Shown here piece by piece: positions 51,601-62,420 of a stretch of DNA of 64,000 bases. The translations under genes were made by a program, and so were the position numbers. The notes below the pieces were generated by a model. It searched no databases. It was given only the letters and a program-made list of their open reading frames with translations, and was not told where the DNA came from. The stretch comes from Galbula dea (lineage: Eukaryota; Chordata; Aves; Piciformes; Galbulidae): the NCBI GenBank assembly GCA_013399015.1, contig VWZX01010527.1, forward strand, positions 1,488,001 to 1,552,000, in the 5' to 3' direction. Numbering within the stretch: the stretch's first letter is position 1; every line of letters begins with the position of its first letter.

Positions 51601-54600
51601 GACATCACCTTTGACAGTGATGCCTTTTTCAACGTTCAAAACCAGGTTTCAAGCTAATAATAAGGAGTGTGTATTTGCAGAGGGGGTGATTAAGAAGGTT
51701 GTTCACAGTTCAGCTGTTTTTAACAGTACTTTGCTTGGGCTGCTCTGGTGCTCAGAGCAGATTACATTGATCTTTCCATAAACTTTGTGGGCCAATACTA
51801 ACTGTGAATGCATGTGAATGGAATTGAATTCACGTAGTCTCAACTACGGTCTTTTAAGTTGATGTGGCACTATGGAAACAGTGTGTCGGGTTTTGGTACT
51901 TGCTCAGCATTTCATACAGGTGGTGGTGAGCTCTGGTGGAGCTCGACCTTTTCTGGGAGGGCTTTGTGTGGCTCTTGCACAGCCTCTTGTGGCCACCCTG
52001 GGACTAGCCGTCCCTGTCTCTTGGTGGAGCAGTCTGCTTCCTCAGCTTGGGATGGTTTCCTAGAGGGGTAGACCTTGCAGAATTGCTTTACTCTTGGGAG
52101 ACTGATACTTCAGCATTTTCTCTCAAATGATGGATAAGGCAAGTACTTCTTTCTGCTGGAAATGGCAGTCACTATGAGAAGAATTTGGAAATGCTATTTC
52201 TCTGGACAGCGCCTTTTTTTTTTAGCAGCAGTAATTCCTTTCAGCGTAGAGCCTACTGGTTCCAGTTAACTGGAGTCATATTGTACATTGCAAACAGAGC
52301 AAAAAGATAACAATCCATTCTGTATTCAAGAAACCAAGGCTAAGCATAAAACCTGAGACAGCAGCAGTGCATAAAAAGTTAGTTGAGAAAATGCAAGAAA
52401 ATGCTTATTAGTAGGACTGTGCCCTGTGGAAGGTCCATTCATATGGTCTGTCATAAGGTCCATTCATATGGTCTGTCACTACTTCAGTGAGTATGCAGGG
52501 TATGTACCTGTTTTGTCCATGTGGGTTTCCACAGTGCAGCAGGAAAAAGTGAAGGAGTTGACAGGAAAATGTGTGAATAAAACAACAATAAAAAAAAAGG
52601 CCACAGGAATTGGAGGGCAAGTGTAGAATGTGGGATGACTGACTGTCCTCTTGATTTGAAGCTGTGCTGTGTTGGGGTAGCTTTTTGATCGAGTTTTTGG
52701 CCCTTTTTGAGTTGAACATCTTGGAGCTTTAGACGAAGCTTTCACAGTTTCCCTCAGTCAAATACTGTCTGTTGTTATGTGTGTTAATGGTATGTTGAAA
52801 TTGTTTTCCTTTTCTCAGCTGATTTGAAGAAAGATTTGGATGAATATGTTAAAACTCAGCTTCCAAAAACCACAAAATTGGTAAGAAATGAGAAACGAGA
52901 AGGCTTGATTCGAGGAAGGATGGTTGGAGCCTCTCATGCCACAGGTATACTTTCTCTTTCCCTTGTTTATTTTGACCATATGTTAATGGAGTGACTTCTT
53001 TTTCTGTAGTGCAGCTCTTTCAGATATTGAATGTTTGACCCGTGATTGCTTTAGACCACTGTAGGGACGCTACATGTTGTGCCATGTTTGTTTGTTTTCA
53101 ATGTATTATAGGGGAAGGAAGATTTGGGATAGTGCTGTCTTAGGTGAGAGACATGTTTCCAATATCAGTGACTTCAAAGATGACTTAATTGAATTGATCT
53201 TTGGCTGTTATATTGACCTGTGTTGCAACAGCTACACAAATATCTTCAGTGATACCTGTATAATGGTAATTGGAGACCTTAACTAACATTACCTCTGCAT
53301 TTAAATGTTTACATCATGCAGTTGACCACAGTCTTCATAAAGATTTCTCCAATATTTCCTCATAGCTTTACTGAATTGGCTCTCACCTGAGTTTCTTTTG
53401 TTACTCAATGAGAAGGAAGAAACGAGGACTTGGTGCTTGCTTATGTGTAAATATAGAATTGATATCATAAATTCACTGTTTTTATTTTTTGTGATTAACT
53501 TTAGGAAGTCTGTGCTGTATAAGAGAGGGGAGATGTTTTTTTCAAGTCACCCAAACAATGACTTCTCAAATTTGGAGTCAAATTTTAGTGTCTCTTAAAC
53601 CTTCTCTGAACTGCTGATTTGTTTGTTTGTTTGTTTTTTTTCTTCCTGTGAAAGTTTGCTTTTGATAAAATGAGTTAATTTTTTAGATTCAGAGGGTGAA
53701 ATAGTAAAACAGAACCAGTATTTGACAAAACTTAGTGAGGCAGTATAGAATTTTCCTTACTCCTGCCCTCAAAGAATGTTGCCTTGGGAATATCTCTATC
53801 TGTGCTGGGTATTGTAGTTGCAGAATGTTTTCTGCATGTTTCGTGTGAAAACTAATCCCTATGGAGTCTCTGGTTTGTCAGCGCTTCTAAATGCAGATGG
53901 TGTTTCCCCTCTGTTACACAGGGTGGTGAGGATGCTGCTGAAACACACAAACACACATGCAATTTTTTGTTACCATGGATCTTTGCATTTTGTGTGCTTT
54001 GGCTTCTCTAGGGAAAGTGCTGGTATTCCTGGACAGTCACTGTGAGGTGAACGAGATGTGGTTACAACCTCTGCTGACTCCCATCAGAGAAGATCGCAGG
54101 ACTGTGGTGTGCCCTGTGATTGACATAATCAGTGCTGACACCCTTACCTACAGCTCTTCCCCAGTTGTGCGTGGAGGGTTTAACTGGGGCCTGCACTTTA
54201 AGTGGGATCTTGTTCCTCTGTCAGAACTGGAAGGACCCGAGGGAGCTACTGCTCCGATCAAGTAAGATTCCTCCTACATGATGTGAAGCTCTGTGTAGCA
54301 TGTGGATGATCAGAAGCACTTCCTAAGCATTATGGAGTGTCATCTGGGTGTGCAGTTTTAGAAGCAGATGCCTAACCTGTCAAATATCTGACTTGTTTGT
54401 TTTACTTAGGTAATGGTAACCACAACTATTCTGTTTCAGTTTCATTTCTCTCATTTATCCATGAATTAGGTAGATCTCTCTTCTTAGATCAAGAAAGCAC
54501 ACTTCTAGATAATGCTTATAACAACAGCAGCTTTTGCTAGAGACAAAAGTCTCTTAAAAAAAAAGGAGCTTATGCTATTCTGTTTTAAATTTGTCCAATA

Positions 54601-57600
54601 ATTTGACTTTTGAGCTATGCATTGATGTTTCTTTCCAGTCTGTCAATGTGTTTGGCTTAATGATGATTCTGATAACCACCTTTGTGCTAGTAATAGCCTG
54701 CATATCCCTCTAATATAAGCTCTCTAATTTCTGTGACAAAATGCTAAAGAATTGCTAGATTGGGAAAATATTTTATTTTAGTAATAGGAAGGTGGTTTTC
54801 TAGCTGATGGGAGAGAAAATCAGAACACATGGTCATTTTCTATATCAACATCATTTTTTTTTGCTTTAGATTTCATTTATATTTTTCCTCCATTATTTTG
54901 TCATAAAGCTTCCTAAATGAACACACATGGATGTGAACACTATCTTTACATGACTGTGTGTCTTTACACAATGTGGCAAACACCTAAAACTGTCTGTTGG
55001 AAGCCAGTCTGTATTATTTTGTGGTCTTTTGAGAGTCATTCAGAAACAAAGTCTTGGTAAGGCTTAACATTAGGACTTGAAAGTTACCTTCCTTGGTCTT
55101 TTAACTATCAATGACTGTCTCACCTGTACAGAACTGACAGTGTCTGGTTCCTGCTGGATATGTAACTGTTACAAAATGGTGTCAATAGACAGGTTTTTTT
55201 ATAGTGGCAGACACACATGGTTTAAGACATGACAACAGAAGCTGTCCTAGTGCGAATACCTTCATGAGAAGGGCTAGTGCTGGTAGAGCAGTGGCAAGAA
55301 ACTGATTGTGCTTTTCCACTTTGTTCCGCTTTCCCTGCCCTATCCTTTTTCCTCAAGTTTACTATATAAAGTAACATGGTTTATAGGTATTGGAGTAATT
55401 AAAGATCATAAATACCACTTAAAGATTTGATTTTTAAAATGTTTTGGGACTAGAAGTGTGATCTGGTGATTTCTGGTGTCTGCAGGACTGAAATTGTATT
55501 ATGTAGGTCTAAACTTAAGCTTTAGGACTAGCAGATTTAGCTAAAATTTTTTTGTGTTCTGTCTAAAAGGAAAATAACTTTCCATGCTCCTTTTTAGGTC
55601 ACCTACCATGGCTGGAGGCCTGTTTGCTATGGATCGTGAGTACTTTCATGAGCTTGGGCAGTATGACAGTGGCATGGACATCTGGGGAGGAGAGAATCTG
55701 GAAATATCTTTCCGGGTAATCTGGCTTTTATGTGTATTGGAGCATGAAGCATAGATGAAATCTAGGGCTGGGGTGCAGTGGAGCTGGATTGAGGCACTTA
55801 GGTGCTTAGTTGAAAAGCTCTCTAGGCTTCCTTCATGTTACTGGCTGGTTTTCATTGTCTGCCATGGAAGTGTAGACATGTAATTCTCCTGTAGGTAGAT
55901 AAATGTAGATATCTTAACCTGCAAGTTGAATCTCAGCCCATATATTTCAGTGTGTTGTAGTAGGTTATTCAAGCATAACGTTTTAGAAATTTACCATGTG
56001 TTTTGAGAAAGCCATGACATGTTGCATGGAAGGTGTGATGATATGACAAAAGTAGTCTTTTCTAACCTGAATAACTTGGTTTGGCTGAAAACATGACGTG
56101 TAGAACAACATTGCTGACACCTAATTCCATCATAATATGTAAACCTACCTACACATCCCTTAAAGATGGAGAAGAGGTAGTGAGCTGTGTCACTATACGT
56201 ACAATGAGGTGTGTTTGACTTTTGTCTGGACAGATCTGGATGTGTGGTGGTCGACTTCTGATCATCCCCTGCTCCAGGGTGGGACACATCTTCCGTAAAA
56301 GACGTCCCTATGGCTCCCCAGGAGGACAGGACACCATGGCTCATAACTCCCTGAGGCTGGCACACGTGTGGATGGATGAATATAAGGTAGGAGACCATTC
56401 TAGGTTTGAAATAAGGTTCTTAATTGGCTTGTTTGTTCAAGAACTGTGTCACAGTGGGGTCTGGTAGTAATAAGGTCTGATTTCCTAATGTTACTTTTGA
56501 TATGTATTCCTAAATTCTATAGGATTATTATTTGGCTCTTGGGTGCTCAGGTCTCCTCTCCTGCTGCTTGCAGGAGATTGTTTTATGCCCTTAAATGACT
56601 TCTTATAAGCTATGCATTGCTTTGTGTCCATATCAGTATTATGTGGCAACCATATGCTGCTATATGTGTTCAGGTAGTTTCCATTTAGTGAGATGAGGAT
56701 TTTGCTGGTTGGTTGTTTTTTGTTTTAATTAGCAATCTGAATCTTAGTCTGTCTTGCCATGGAAAATCATAGAATCATTATGGTTGGAAAAGACCTCTGA
56801 GATCGAGTTCAACTGTTAACCTAAAACTATCATGCTCAGCACTAAACCATGTCCCCAAGTACCACATCAATCAGAACTGTTTTCTTTATTCAAGGGCAAG
56901 TGTTATTCCTTCCTTGTCTTCAGATCTTGGTACTGATGCTTTTGAATGTAGATCAGATTTTTGTGAAGCTCTGATCTCTGTGGTGCATGAGGAAATTTTA
57001 CCTTGTGAAACCGTAGGATTTGCTGTGTGGCCAGCTCCTGTGGTCCTTACAATTTCTATACAAGATATATTTTATTAACTTTATATTCTTTAGAGGTTTG
57101 TGTTTCAAACCCCATCCTTTATCTTGAATAACTCAGCCAGTTTGAGAAACCTATTATGGGTCATTAATTTTTATCTCCATCTCCATAATGCGTTGGTAGA
57201 TTTGATAGATTACTTTCCCTTTCATTGGTGTCTGGGCACAGTTGTTTTGTGATTAATGATGGCTTTCTCTGAAGCTTGGAATTGATTCTTTGTTATAACT
57301 TCCAGCTAATACTGTTTTGTCCAACAAGGACTTCAAACTGCTGATTCTAGCAGTCTCTTATCACAGATCTGTATTCTGAACATTTCCAGCTGTTTCTAAT
57401 CTAGTTTTCTGATAGTTGCCAGAGACTGTCATTTTGACAGATGTATGTATGGAAGGCAAGCCTGGAAATATTTTTGGTCTTATAAGTGTAATGCAAATAT
57501 TTAGGGCCAGTGTAGTTTGCTGAAGAGATTGTATGATGAATAGTACAAAGATAAGACTTAAAGGACCTGTTTTGTAGTAAAAAGCAAATATCAGCACTTA

Positions 57601-60600
57601 ATAACTACATAATGGGAGTGAAATAGCAGCATTTTCGTAACTGTCAGAAGCAATGTGTAAAAGAAGTTCATGTATAAAGTGGAAATAAATAATGCAGAAA
57701 AGGTGGGATACTAAAAATTGAGGCAAATGGAATAGCAGCTACTTTTTTGAAGCTGTTGGAGTCTATCTCCAGACTTCCTAAAAGTTGACCAACAGTCCAA
57801 TGTACTGAATGCTTCCCTTTCCTCTGCTATTAAAATAGCAGTGGTGCATCAAGCACATCAAATGCTCAAAGATCTTCATAAGAACAGATGTGGAATTTGT
57901 CTTGGTATGATGCTGTCATCTGAATATCAGAGATAGCAGTAGGTAATTGAAAACTGTCAGGATTTGCTCTGAGGCCAGCTCCTGTGGTATCTGCACTTTT
58001 ATACAATCACTTTGTGGTAAGTAAATTCCAGATGTCTACTAGAGATGCATCCAGCAAAATGACACAACTCAGTGCCCTGGAAACTGATTTCTAAATAACA
58101 TTTAATAAACAACTTAATGTGCAAACACAACACCTTTTCTGTGAGCTCTGTAAATCTAGTTGGAATTAAGGGCTCTACAAGGGATTTTTCTCCTAGTTCT
58201 ATTAATAGTATTCAAGCTCCATTGTACATTCCTGAATTTCTGTTTGTCCCCATTGTCTCTGCATTAGAGTTGAACAGCACATAAAACTGAGCTGAAATCT
58301 TAATCTGTCCTTGCATAACCAGGTACAAATCTGAGTACAATCATAAAATAGGTCATGAAAAAATGACTTTGTGGAAGCCTTTCTGGAGATGATACAGATG
58401 AACAGGAAAAACTGGGCTTCACAGAAAGCCCAGGTGACTGTTTTGATTCTTCATGTGAATAAGTGCATAGTCCTACTGAACTTCACAAAATAGCCCAATT
58501 TATAGGTCTGTCCTGATATGGATACCCATAGGGTGTATGTCTGATTTATTTCCTCCTAGATGGCATCTAAAAAAGGTCAGCAGATTCATGCCTGAGGAGT
58601 GCCTTCAGCAAAAAAGCAAGGTAGAAAGATTAGCTCAGTTAGGCAAGAAAAATCTCACTTCCTGTGGCAGTCTGAACACTGGCATTTCCCAATGCAAGTT
58701 TTGAACTTAATGATTGAAAGCATTGGCAAAATGAAATGAAACTTTGGGAGTTTTGCAAACAGGAAGAAGTTGGAAATGGATAATCTGAAACTCTGCTCCT
58801 CTTGCCCCCAACCTGTTTCTCCTACATACAGGAGCAGTATTTTGCTTTGAGACCCGAGCTAAGGATGAGGAGCTATGGAAATATTACTGACCGTGTGGAA
58901 TTGAGAAAGAGATTGAACTGCAAGTCATTTAAGTGGTATTTAGATAACATCTATCCTGAGATGCAAATATCTGGGCCCAATGCCAAAGCTCCACAGCCAG
59001 TTTTTATTAACAGAGCACAGAAACGACCGAAAATCATCCAGCGTGGAAGGGTAAGATAAACTTTCGTCAAAATACAGAATTCTGGGGGTTTAATTGTTTT
59101 GAGATTCTTTCTGAAAGATTTGCTCAGATACAAGAAGAATCTGTTTCCATAGAGCATAGAGTTTGTTTTATAACAAGCTGTCTTAAGAATAACAGAATTT
59201 GTCTTTAGACAAAGGCAATACAGTTTCAATCTGAGCTGTTTTTCAGGTCATCTTCAGACTAGATGCCCTTCAATGAGGTTTCTTACCTCAAAGCTCCGAG
59301 TTAGGAAGTTTTGATGTCTTTAGAATGCATTTTCAGGGCTGTTAGTTCTGAAGATTTGGATAGAGATAAATTTGGCCTCAAATATTCATGCTCAGTTGGT
59401 TTAAGAGTACAATGTAATTAGTTTCCAAATTCATTGCTTTTACTAGATAATTTTCTGCAAAGATGAACATTTGCATCTGAGACTGATTATGGCTTTTCTA
59501 GTCTTGGCAGTTAGATAATGAACAAAAAATGAGTTTTTCCCTTCTTTTTCTTCAAAGTAGAAGTGATTTTTAGGTGTATTCATGAAGGAAATTATGATTA
59601 AATTCACATGACAGGTATGTTTGTGGGTTTGTATGCAAAGTCAGCATAAAGTTGCATTTGTTGTCTCCAGTGCCAAATTCATCTGATGTACTTGTTATGC
59701 TTCCCAAAAATAATGGATAACTTCAAACCTAAGGAAGCTTTCTCAAGGTCCTCTCTCTGAAAGAGGAGACTTGAATAAATTACTTCATGTGCACATAGAT
59801 TATGCTTAGCAGATTCCCTTCTAGCTCAGTAGCTGAAAGCATTAAATGTAGCTCTCCCCATAGGGTAACAGAGGCTGCAGTAGCTGCTGACAGATGCTGG
59901 TCCTGCAAATAAATTCAGGCTGCAGGACCTGAGTCCATGCAGAACCTATTGACATCATTAGGCTTTTGCATGGAAGCAGCTATCTGGGATTCCACAGTTT
60001 GTGCAGTATTTATATAGTAGTATCCCAGCCAAGTTGTAAAGTTATTTATTAGAGCAAATGTGTAGTTTCCCTGAATAAAACTGATAAAATGGGCAGATTC
60101 CCATAGTTGTTAAGTGCTGCTTTTCCTCTCATCATACTTTTTCTTTTGTTACAGCTTTTGTTAATAGCTTTCTGCTTTCAGTCAGAAGTTTAACTAAGGA
60201 ATTGCTGATGTAGGGGAGCCTATCTTCCTAGCAATAATTTCCCGTGGTTTAATTTGGAGAAAAACTTTGTGCACCCTTTAAGAAGGGGAAGAAAAGACAC
60301 AGAAAAATGTAGTTCCTTGGCTTGCTTCTCTGGGGTTCAAGAATTGTACCCAGCATTGTGTGGGAGAGTCAGCTTTGGCTCTGGTGATTGTATAAACTAT
60401 TTCCAGATGCCTACAAGGAACAGAACGATCAGCCAATGTCACCACTGTGTGCCAGACTCTTTAGAACTCGGGATGAATCACTCCAAGTCCCAGCTTATTC
60501 CCAAAAACTAATTGGACCAGAGATAAGTGCTGGTTTGACAGCTGGGAAGAACTGTAATGATCACAAATTGTGACAGTACTATCGAATGCTGATCATCATG

Positions 60601-62420
60601 GCCAATAAAAACAAGGACAAAAATCATATAAAACTCATGTAGCTGTATGGTTTGAAAGCCTTCTGGTGAGTGCGGAATGATGAAAATGAGATCTCTCCTA
60701 GAAGTCTCTGGGGTGTGAGGAAATGTTACTTAGAAGGTTTTGTGTAATTCCTTTCAGATGTATGTAGGGAACAGGAGAACCATGGTGCACTTGAGGAGGC
60801 TGTTGATGTGTCTTGGGACAACTATTTCTAGAAATGGTGTTTAGTATAGAATGTTATTTGTTATTTGCACTCTTTATTTGCTATCATGTGATGGAACAGT
60901 TTGTTCTTCTTCATACTGGAACTGTCTTGGTTTCTAAAAAAACCAGTTGTACTGATTCTTCAGATGAGAACAGCTATGTATGTCTTCATAATAAAATGCA
61001 GATAGCTAATTAGTCAGCCTGGCCTAGAGTTCTGGGCAGCAAATTCTTTTTTCCTCAACATTCAGCTCCAGATTGGAAATAATTATTTTTATGTGGATGC
61101 TGGATCTGGGGCCCTGCCATCTCCCACACACTGTCAAATGTGCTCCCATGCACTTGGTAGAGAGCGAGACTCTTTGCTGCGAGGAGGGAAATGGCAGTGT
61201 CATGGCCATTGCTAGAATAATTGCCTTTCTCTTTTGTACCCTGGTCTGTGTGATGCAGTTTGTGATGTGCAGGCAGTAATTGCTGCCTGAATAGCCTGAT
61301 CTCCACCATATCAGGGGAAGAAAAATAATCAAGCTGAAGAAAAGCCTTCTGCTGGTCACCAATTAGTATTTAAAGCCAGAATCAGAGGTGTTTTGTCTCA
61401 CTGGGTAACTCTGTGGGGATACATCAAGATCTTAATGATTCTTGACTGTTGGAATAGGCTAACCTTATCTTCAGACTCTGCAGAAAAAGTCTTGAGTGAC
61501 TTTCAGAATAAGCATGATTGCCCAAGCCAGGAGAGAGATTGCTGGCTTGCTGAGAACCTCCTTGTTTGCTTTGATGGTAGATGCTTCCAGTTTTGCATCA
61601 CAGGACAGGCCCCTGGCTTGAATTTAGTCCTCTGATACAACATTGCTCCAGATTGGGCTAGGTAGTGGATTTGAAGTGAAATGAGCATTTGTGTGTTTGT
61701 AAAAGATTCTCTTCTTCCCTGATCTGTCATTAAAATAACATAGCTGATAACTATGGCTTTTCAGTTACATAAATGCTCTTGAAAATCAATTTGTAAACAA
61801 GAGAAGTCCCTGAAATTATTTGTATTTAAGTAATTCCTTCTCCTTTTTCAAAGAGGCAATCCTGCTTCATGAGGAGAGGCTGTAGGAGGAGACATGCTAA
61901 ATTGTAGTAAAATGTTTTTACAGTAGTAAAATGTGTTGTTTTACAGTACAGTTGATATTCCTTAGCCAGTGAGTATCTGGGACCTGAGACTTTCATGGAG
62001 AGTGAAAAGAAATTTGATGGAATATAGCCAGCATTTGCAGAGCCAAGTTGTGTGTACTGCACTTGTACCATATCTTGATGTAATTAGAAAGCAAAATGGG
62101 TCTGTTTAATGCTGTTTTTTTTCTCCAAATTATCTGAAAAACAAAATGGTATTTTAAAAGGGAAGAAGGGTTTGGGGTTTTTTTTTATTATGAGGGTTTG
62201 TGGGTTTTTTGGGTAGCACACAGGGTTCTACAGCTTCCAAAGAATTATCATATGTTCCCATTGGTATGTGATATTTCTGGTTTACTCTGTCCATCAAACT
62301 GTTTTCCTTTCATAGCTATATCACCTTCAAACCAACAAATGCCTGGTTGCCCAGGGCCACCCAAGCCAGAAAGGAGGCCTGGTAGTGGTTCAGGAATGTG
62401 ACTACAATGATCAAAACCAG
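45329..62420 (+). CDS. GALNT11: GALNT11, polypeptide N-acetylgalactosaminyltransferase 11 (nine coding exons, 3' end off window)
   Basis: Type II Golgi enzyme that moves GalNAc from UDP-GalNAc to Ser/Thr, starting mucin-type O-glycans. The human enzyme is known to modify LDL-receptor class A linkers and NOTCH1. Coding segments are 45329-45623, 49245-49368, 51247-51413, 52819-52944, 54012-54261, 55598-55715, 56234-56386, 58832-59050 and 62316-62420: 1557 bases, 519 codons, one continuous frame. All introns are GT-AG. Visible parts are a short cytosolic tail, a membrane anchor (about 7-28), a stem (about 29-145), the GT-A half (about 150-260) with FYNEA 159-163 and the metal-binding DSH 245-247, the Gal/GalNAc-T half with WGGEN 350-354 and the metal ligand H378 in PCSRVGH, and the start of the ricin-type lectin domain (from 485). 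The N-terminus, the motifs and the order match GALNT11 rather than other family members. The human protein is 608 residues, so about 89 are missing beyond the edge. No frameshift or stop was seen. Confidence 0.95.
45624..49244 (+). other. GALNT11: GALNT11 intron after coding exon 1
   Basis: 3.6 kb, GT-AG, phase 1. AT-rich and stop-filled. It contains a CR1 fragment (about 47945-48335). A short segment near 46303-46317 resembles an inverted MIR core but is too weak to call. Nothing else is recognised. Confidence 0.9.
47945..48335 (+). repeat. CR1 LINE 3' fragment, degraded
   Basis: Collinear with the last ~400 bases of CR1: AGAGAGGCTGAGAGGATTGG, AATCTCCATCCTTGTGGATA, TGGAGGCTTTCAATACTTAA, GATTAGACTGTATGTCCCTT and terminal GTGATTCTATG. 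The left boundary is approximate. Confidence 0.75.
49245..49368 (+). CDS. GALNT11: GALNT11 coding exon 2: end of stem
   Basis: Acceptor TTTTCAG before 49245; donor AAA|GTATGT after 49368. It completes Gly99 and encodes residues 100-139 plus two bases of codon 140. It carries the MIFNE, DLGYQKHAFN and LGYHREVPDTR motifs, the conserved segment leading into the catalytic domain in GALNT11. Phase 1 in, phase 2 out, matching both neighbours. Confidence 0.95.
49369..51246 (+). other. GALNT11: GALNT11 intron after coding exon 2
   Basis: 1.9 kb, GT-AG, phase 2. AT-rich, with no repeat family or exon recognised. Confidence 0.9.
51247..51413 (+). CDS. GALNT11: GALNT11 coding exon 3: start of GT-A catalytic fold
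   Basis: Acceptor GTTTGCAG before 51247; donor TTGG|GTGAGA after 51413. It encodes residues 141-195, with codons 140 and 196 split at its edges. It contains the first nucleotide-sugar-binding strand (ASVIICFYNEA, 153-163), LLRTVHSVLDRTP (167-179) and EIVLVDDNS (185-193), all hallmarks of family GT27 at the start of the catalytic domain. Cys141 and Cys158 lie at conserved cysteine positions of the family. Confidence 0.95.
51414..52818 (+). other. GALNT11: GALNT11 intron after coding exon 3
   Basis: 1.4 kb, GT-AG, phase 1. Its only notable content is a 25-base tandem duplication at 52431-52478. Confidence 0.9.
52431..52478 (+). repeat. 25-base tandem duplication
   Basis: AGGTCCATTCATATGGTCTG plus TCATA is followed directly by a second copy identical over its first 23 bases. 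Perfect identity points to a recent slippage or duplication in the intron after coding exon 3. Confidence 0.95.
52819..52944 (+). CDS. GALNT11: GALNT11 coding exon 4: GT-A domain, donor-binding segment
   Basis: Acceptor TTTTCTCAG before 52819; donor ACAG|GTATAC after 52944. It encodes residues 197-237 with split codons Ala196 and Gly238. It includes the KREGLIRGR motif (221-229), part of the UDP-GalNAc binding region, and GASHATG leading to the metal-binding strand in the next exon. The preceding helix (DLDEYVKTQLPK) is variable among family members. Confidence 0.95.
52945..54011 (+). other. GALNT11: GALNT11 intron after coding exon 4
   Basis: 1.1 kb, GT-AG, phase 1. It contains a (GTTT)n run near 53621-53637 and a short CA-rich run near 53943-53958. 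Nothing else is recognised. Confidence 0.9.
54012..54261 (+). CDS. GALNT11: GALNT11 coding exon 5: DXH metal-binding motif
   Basis: Acceptor CTTCTCTAG before 54012; donor CAA|GTAAGA after 54261. It encodes residues 239-320 with split codons Gly238 and Lys321. It holds VLVFLDSHCEVN with the DSH triad (245-247) that binds manganese and UDP. It also carries VVCPVIDIIS, RGGFNWGLHFKW (291-302) and ATAPIK, which leads into the acceptor-binding half. The residue after Gly238 is Lys where the human protein, from memory, has Glu. Confidence 0.95.
54262..55597 (+). other. GALNT11: GALNT11 intron after coding exon 5
   Basis: 1.3 kb, GT-AG, phase 2. AT-rich, with no repeat or exon recognised. Confidence 0.9.
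55598..55715 (+). CDS. GALNT11: GALNT11 coding exon 6: Gal/GalNAc-T motif
   Basis: Acceptor CTTTTTAG before 55598; donor CCGG|GTAATC after 55715. It completes Lys321 and encodes residues 322-360, ending in phase 0. It contains SPTMAGGLFAMD (322-333) and the Gal/GalNAc-transferase motif YDSGMDIWGGEN (343-354), whose Trp, Glu and Asn are needed for catalysis in the family. Confidence 0.95.
55716..56233 (+). other. GALNT11: GALNT11 intron after coding exon 6
   Basis: 518 bases, GT-AG, phase 0. Nothing further is recognised. The 135-codon minus-strand open frame over its end is antisense to coding exon 7 and is not a gene. Confidence 0.9.
56234..56386 (+). CDS. GALNT11: GALNT11 coding exon 7: metal-ligand histidine and catalytic loop
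   Basis: Acceptor CTGGACAG before 56234; donor TAAG|GTAGGA after 56386. 51 whole codons, residues 361-411, phase 0 on both sides. It carries IWMCGG, then PCSRVGHIFR (372-381) with the third metal ligand His378, followed by the flexible catalytic-loop region (RKRRPYGSP) that covers the active site in this family. Confidence 0.95.
56766..56872 (-). repeat. CR1 LINE 3' fragment
   Basis: AATCATAGAATCATTATGGT, TGGAAAAGACCTCTGAGATC, GAGTTCAACTGTTAACC, then GCACTAAACCATGTCCCCAA: inverted CR1 tail within a GALNT11 intron. Confidence 0.92.
57007..57065 (+). repeat. Intronic direct repeat, copy 1
   Basis: Shares AGGATTTGCT, GGCCAGCTCCTGTGGT and, after a diverged gap, TATACAA with 57949-58007 in the same order and orientation. 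Family unknown. Confidence 0.75.
57949..58007 (+). repeat. Intronic direct repeat, copy 2
   Basis: Second copy of the 57007-57065 unit, about 940 bases downstream. The core GGCCAGCTCCTGTGGT is identical and the flanks are diverged. Confidence 0.75.
58832..59050 (+). CDS. GALNT11: GALNT11 coding exon 8: end of catalytic domain and linker
   Basis: Acceptor CTACATACAG before 58832; donor AAGG|GTAAGA after 59050. 73 whole codons, residues 412-484, phase 0 on both sides. It contains an NIT sequon (428-430), CKSFKWYLDNIYPEM near 441-455, typical of the catalytic domain end, and a basic, proline-rich linker to the lectin domain. Because both ends are phase 0, any alternative phase-0 3' exon joined here would keep the frame. 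Confidence 0.95.
59051..62315 (+). other. GALNT11: GALNT11 intron after coding exon 8
   Basis: 3.3 kb, GT-AG, phase 0. No interspersed repeat is recognised. It contains a speculative alternative terminal exon (60407 to about 60630), described under findings. Confidence 0.9.
62316..62420 (+). CDS. GALNT11: GALNT11 coding exon 9: start of ricin-type lectin domain
   Basis: Acceptor CCTTTCATAG before 62316; donor CCAG|GTATGA after 62420. 35 codons, residues 485-519. It starts LYHLQTNKCLVAQG and ends DYNDQNQ, the first part of the alpha repeat of the R-type (ricin B) lectin domain that binds GalNAc on partly glycosylated substrates. The W of the QXW element and the beta and gamma repeats should be encoded off the right edge. 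Confidence 0.94.

Larger units (their letters stand above)
56387..58831 (+). other. GALNT11: GALNT11 intron after coding exon 7
   Basis: 2.4 kb, GT-AG, phase 0. It contains a CR1 3' fragment (56766-56872) and an imperfect direct repeat of about 58 bases (57007-57065 and 57949-58007). Confidence 0.9.

Noticed and set aside
55991..56398. 135-codon minus-strand open frame
   Set aside because: Antisense to GALNT11 coding exon 7 and its flanking intron; a shadow of the real exon.
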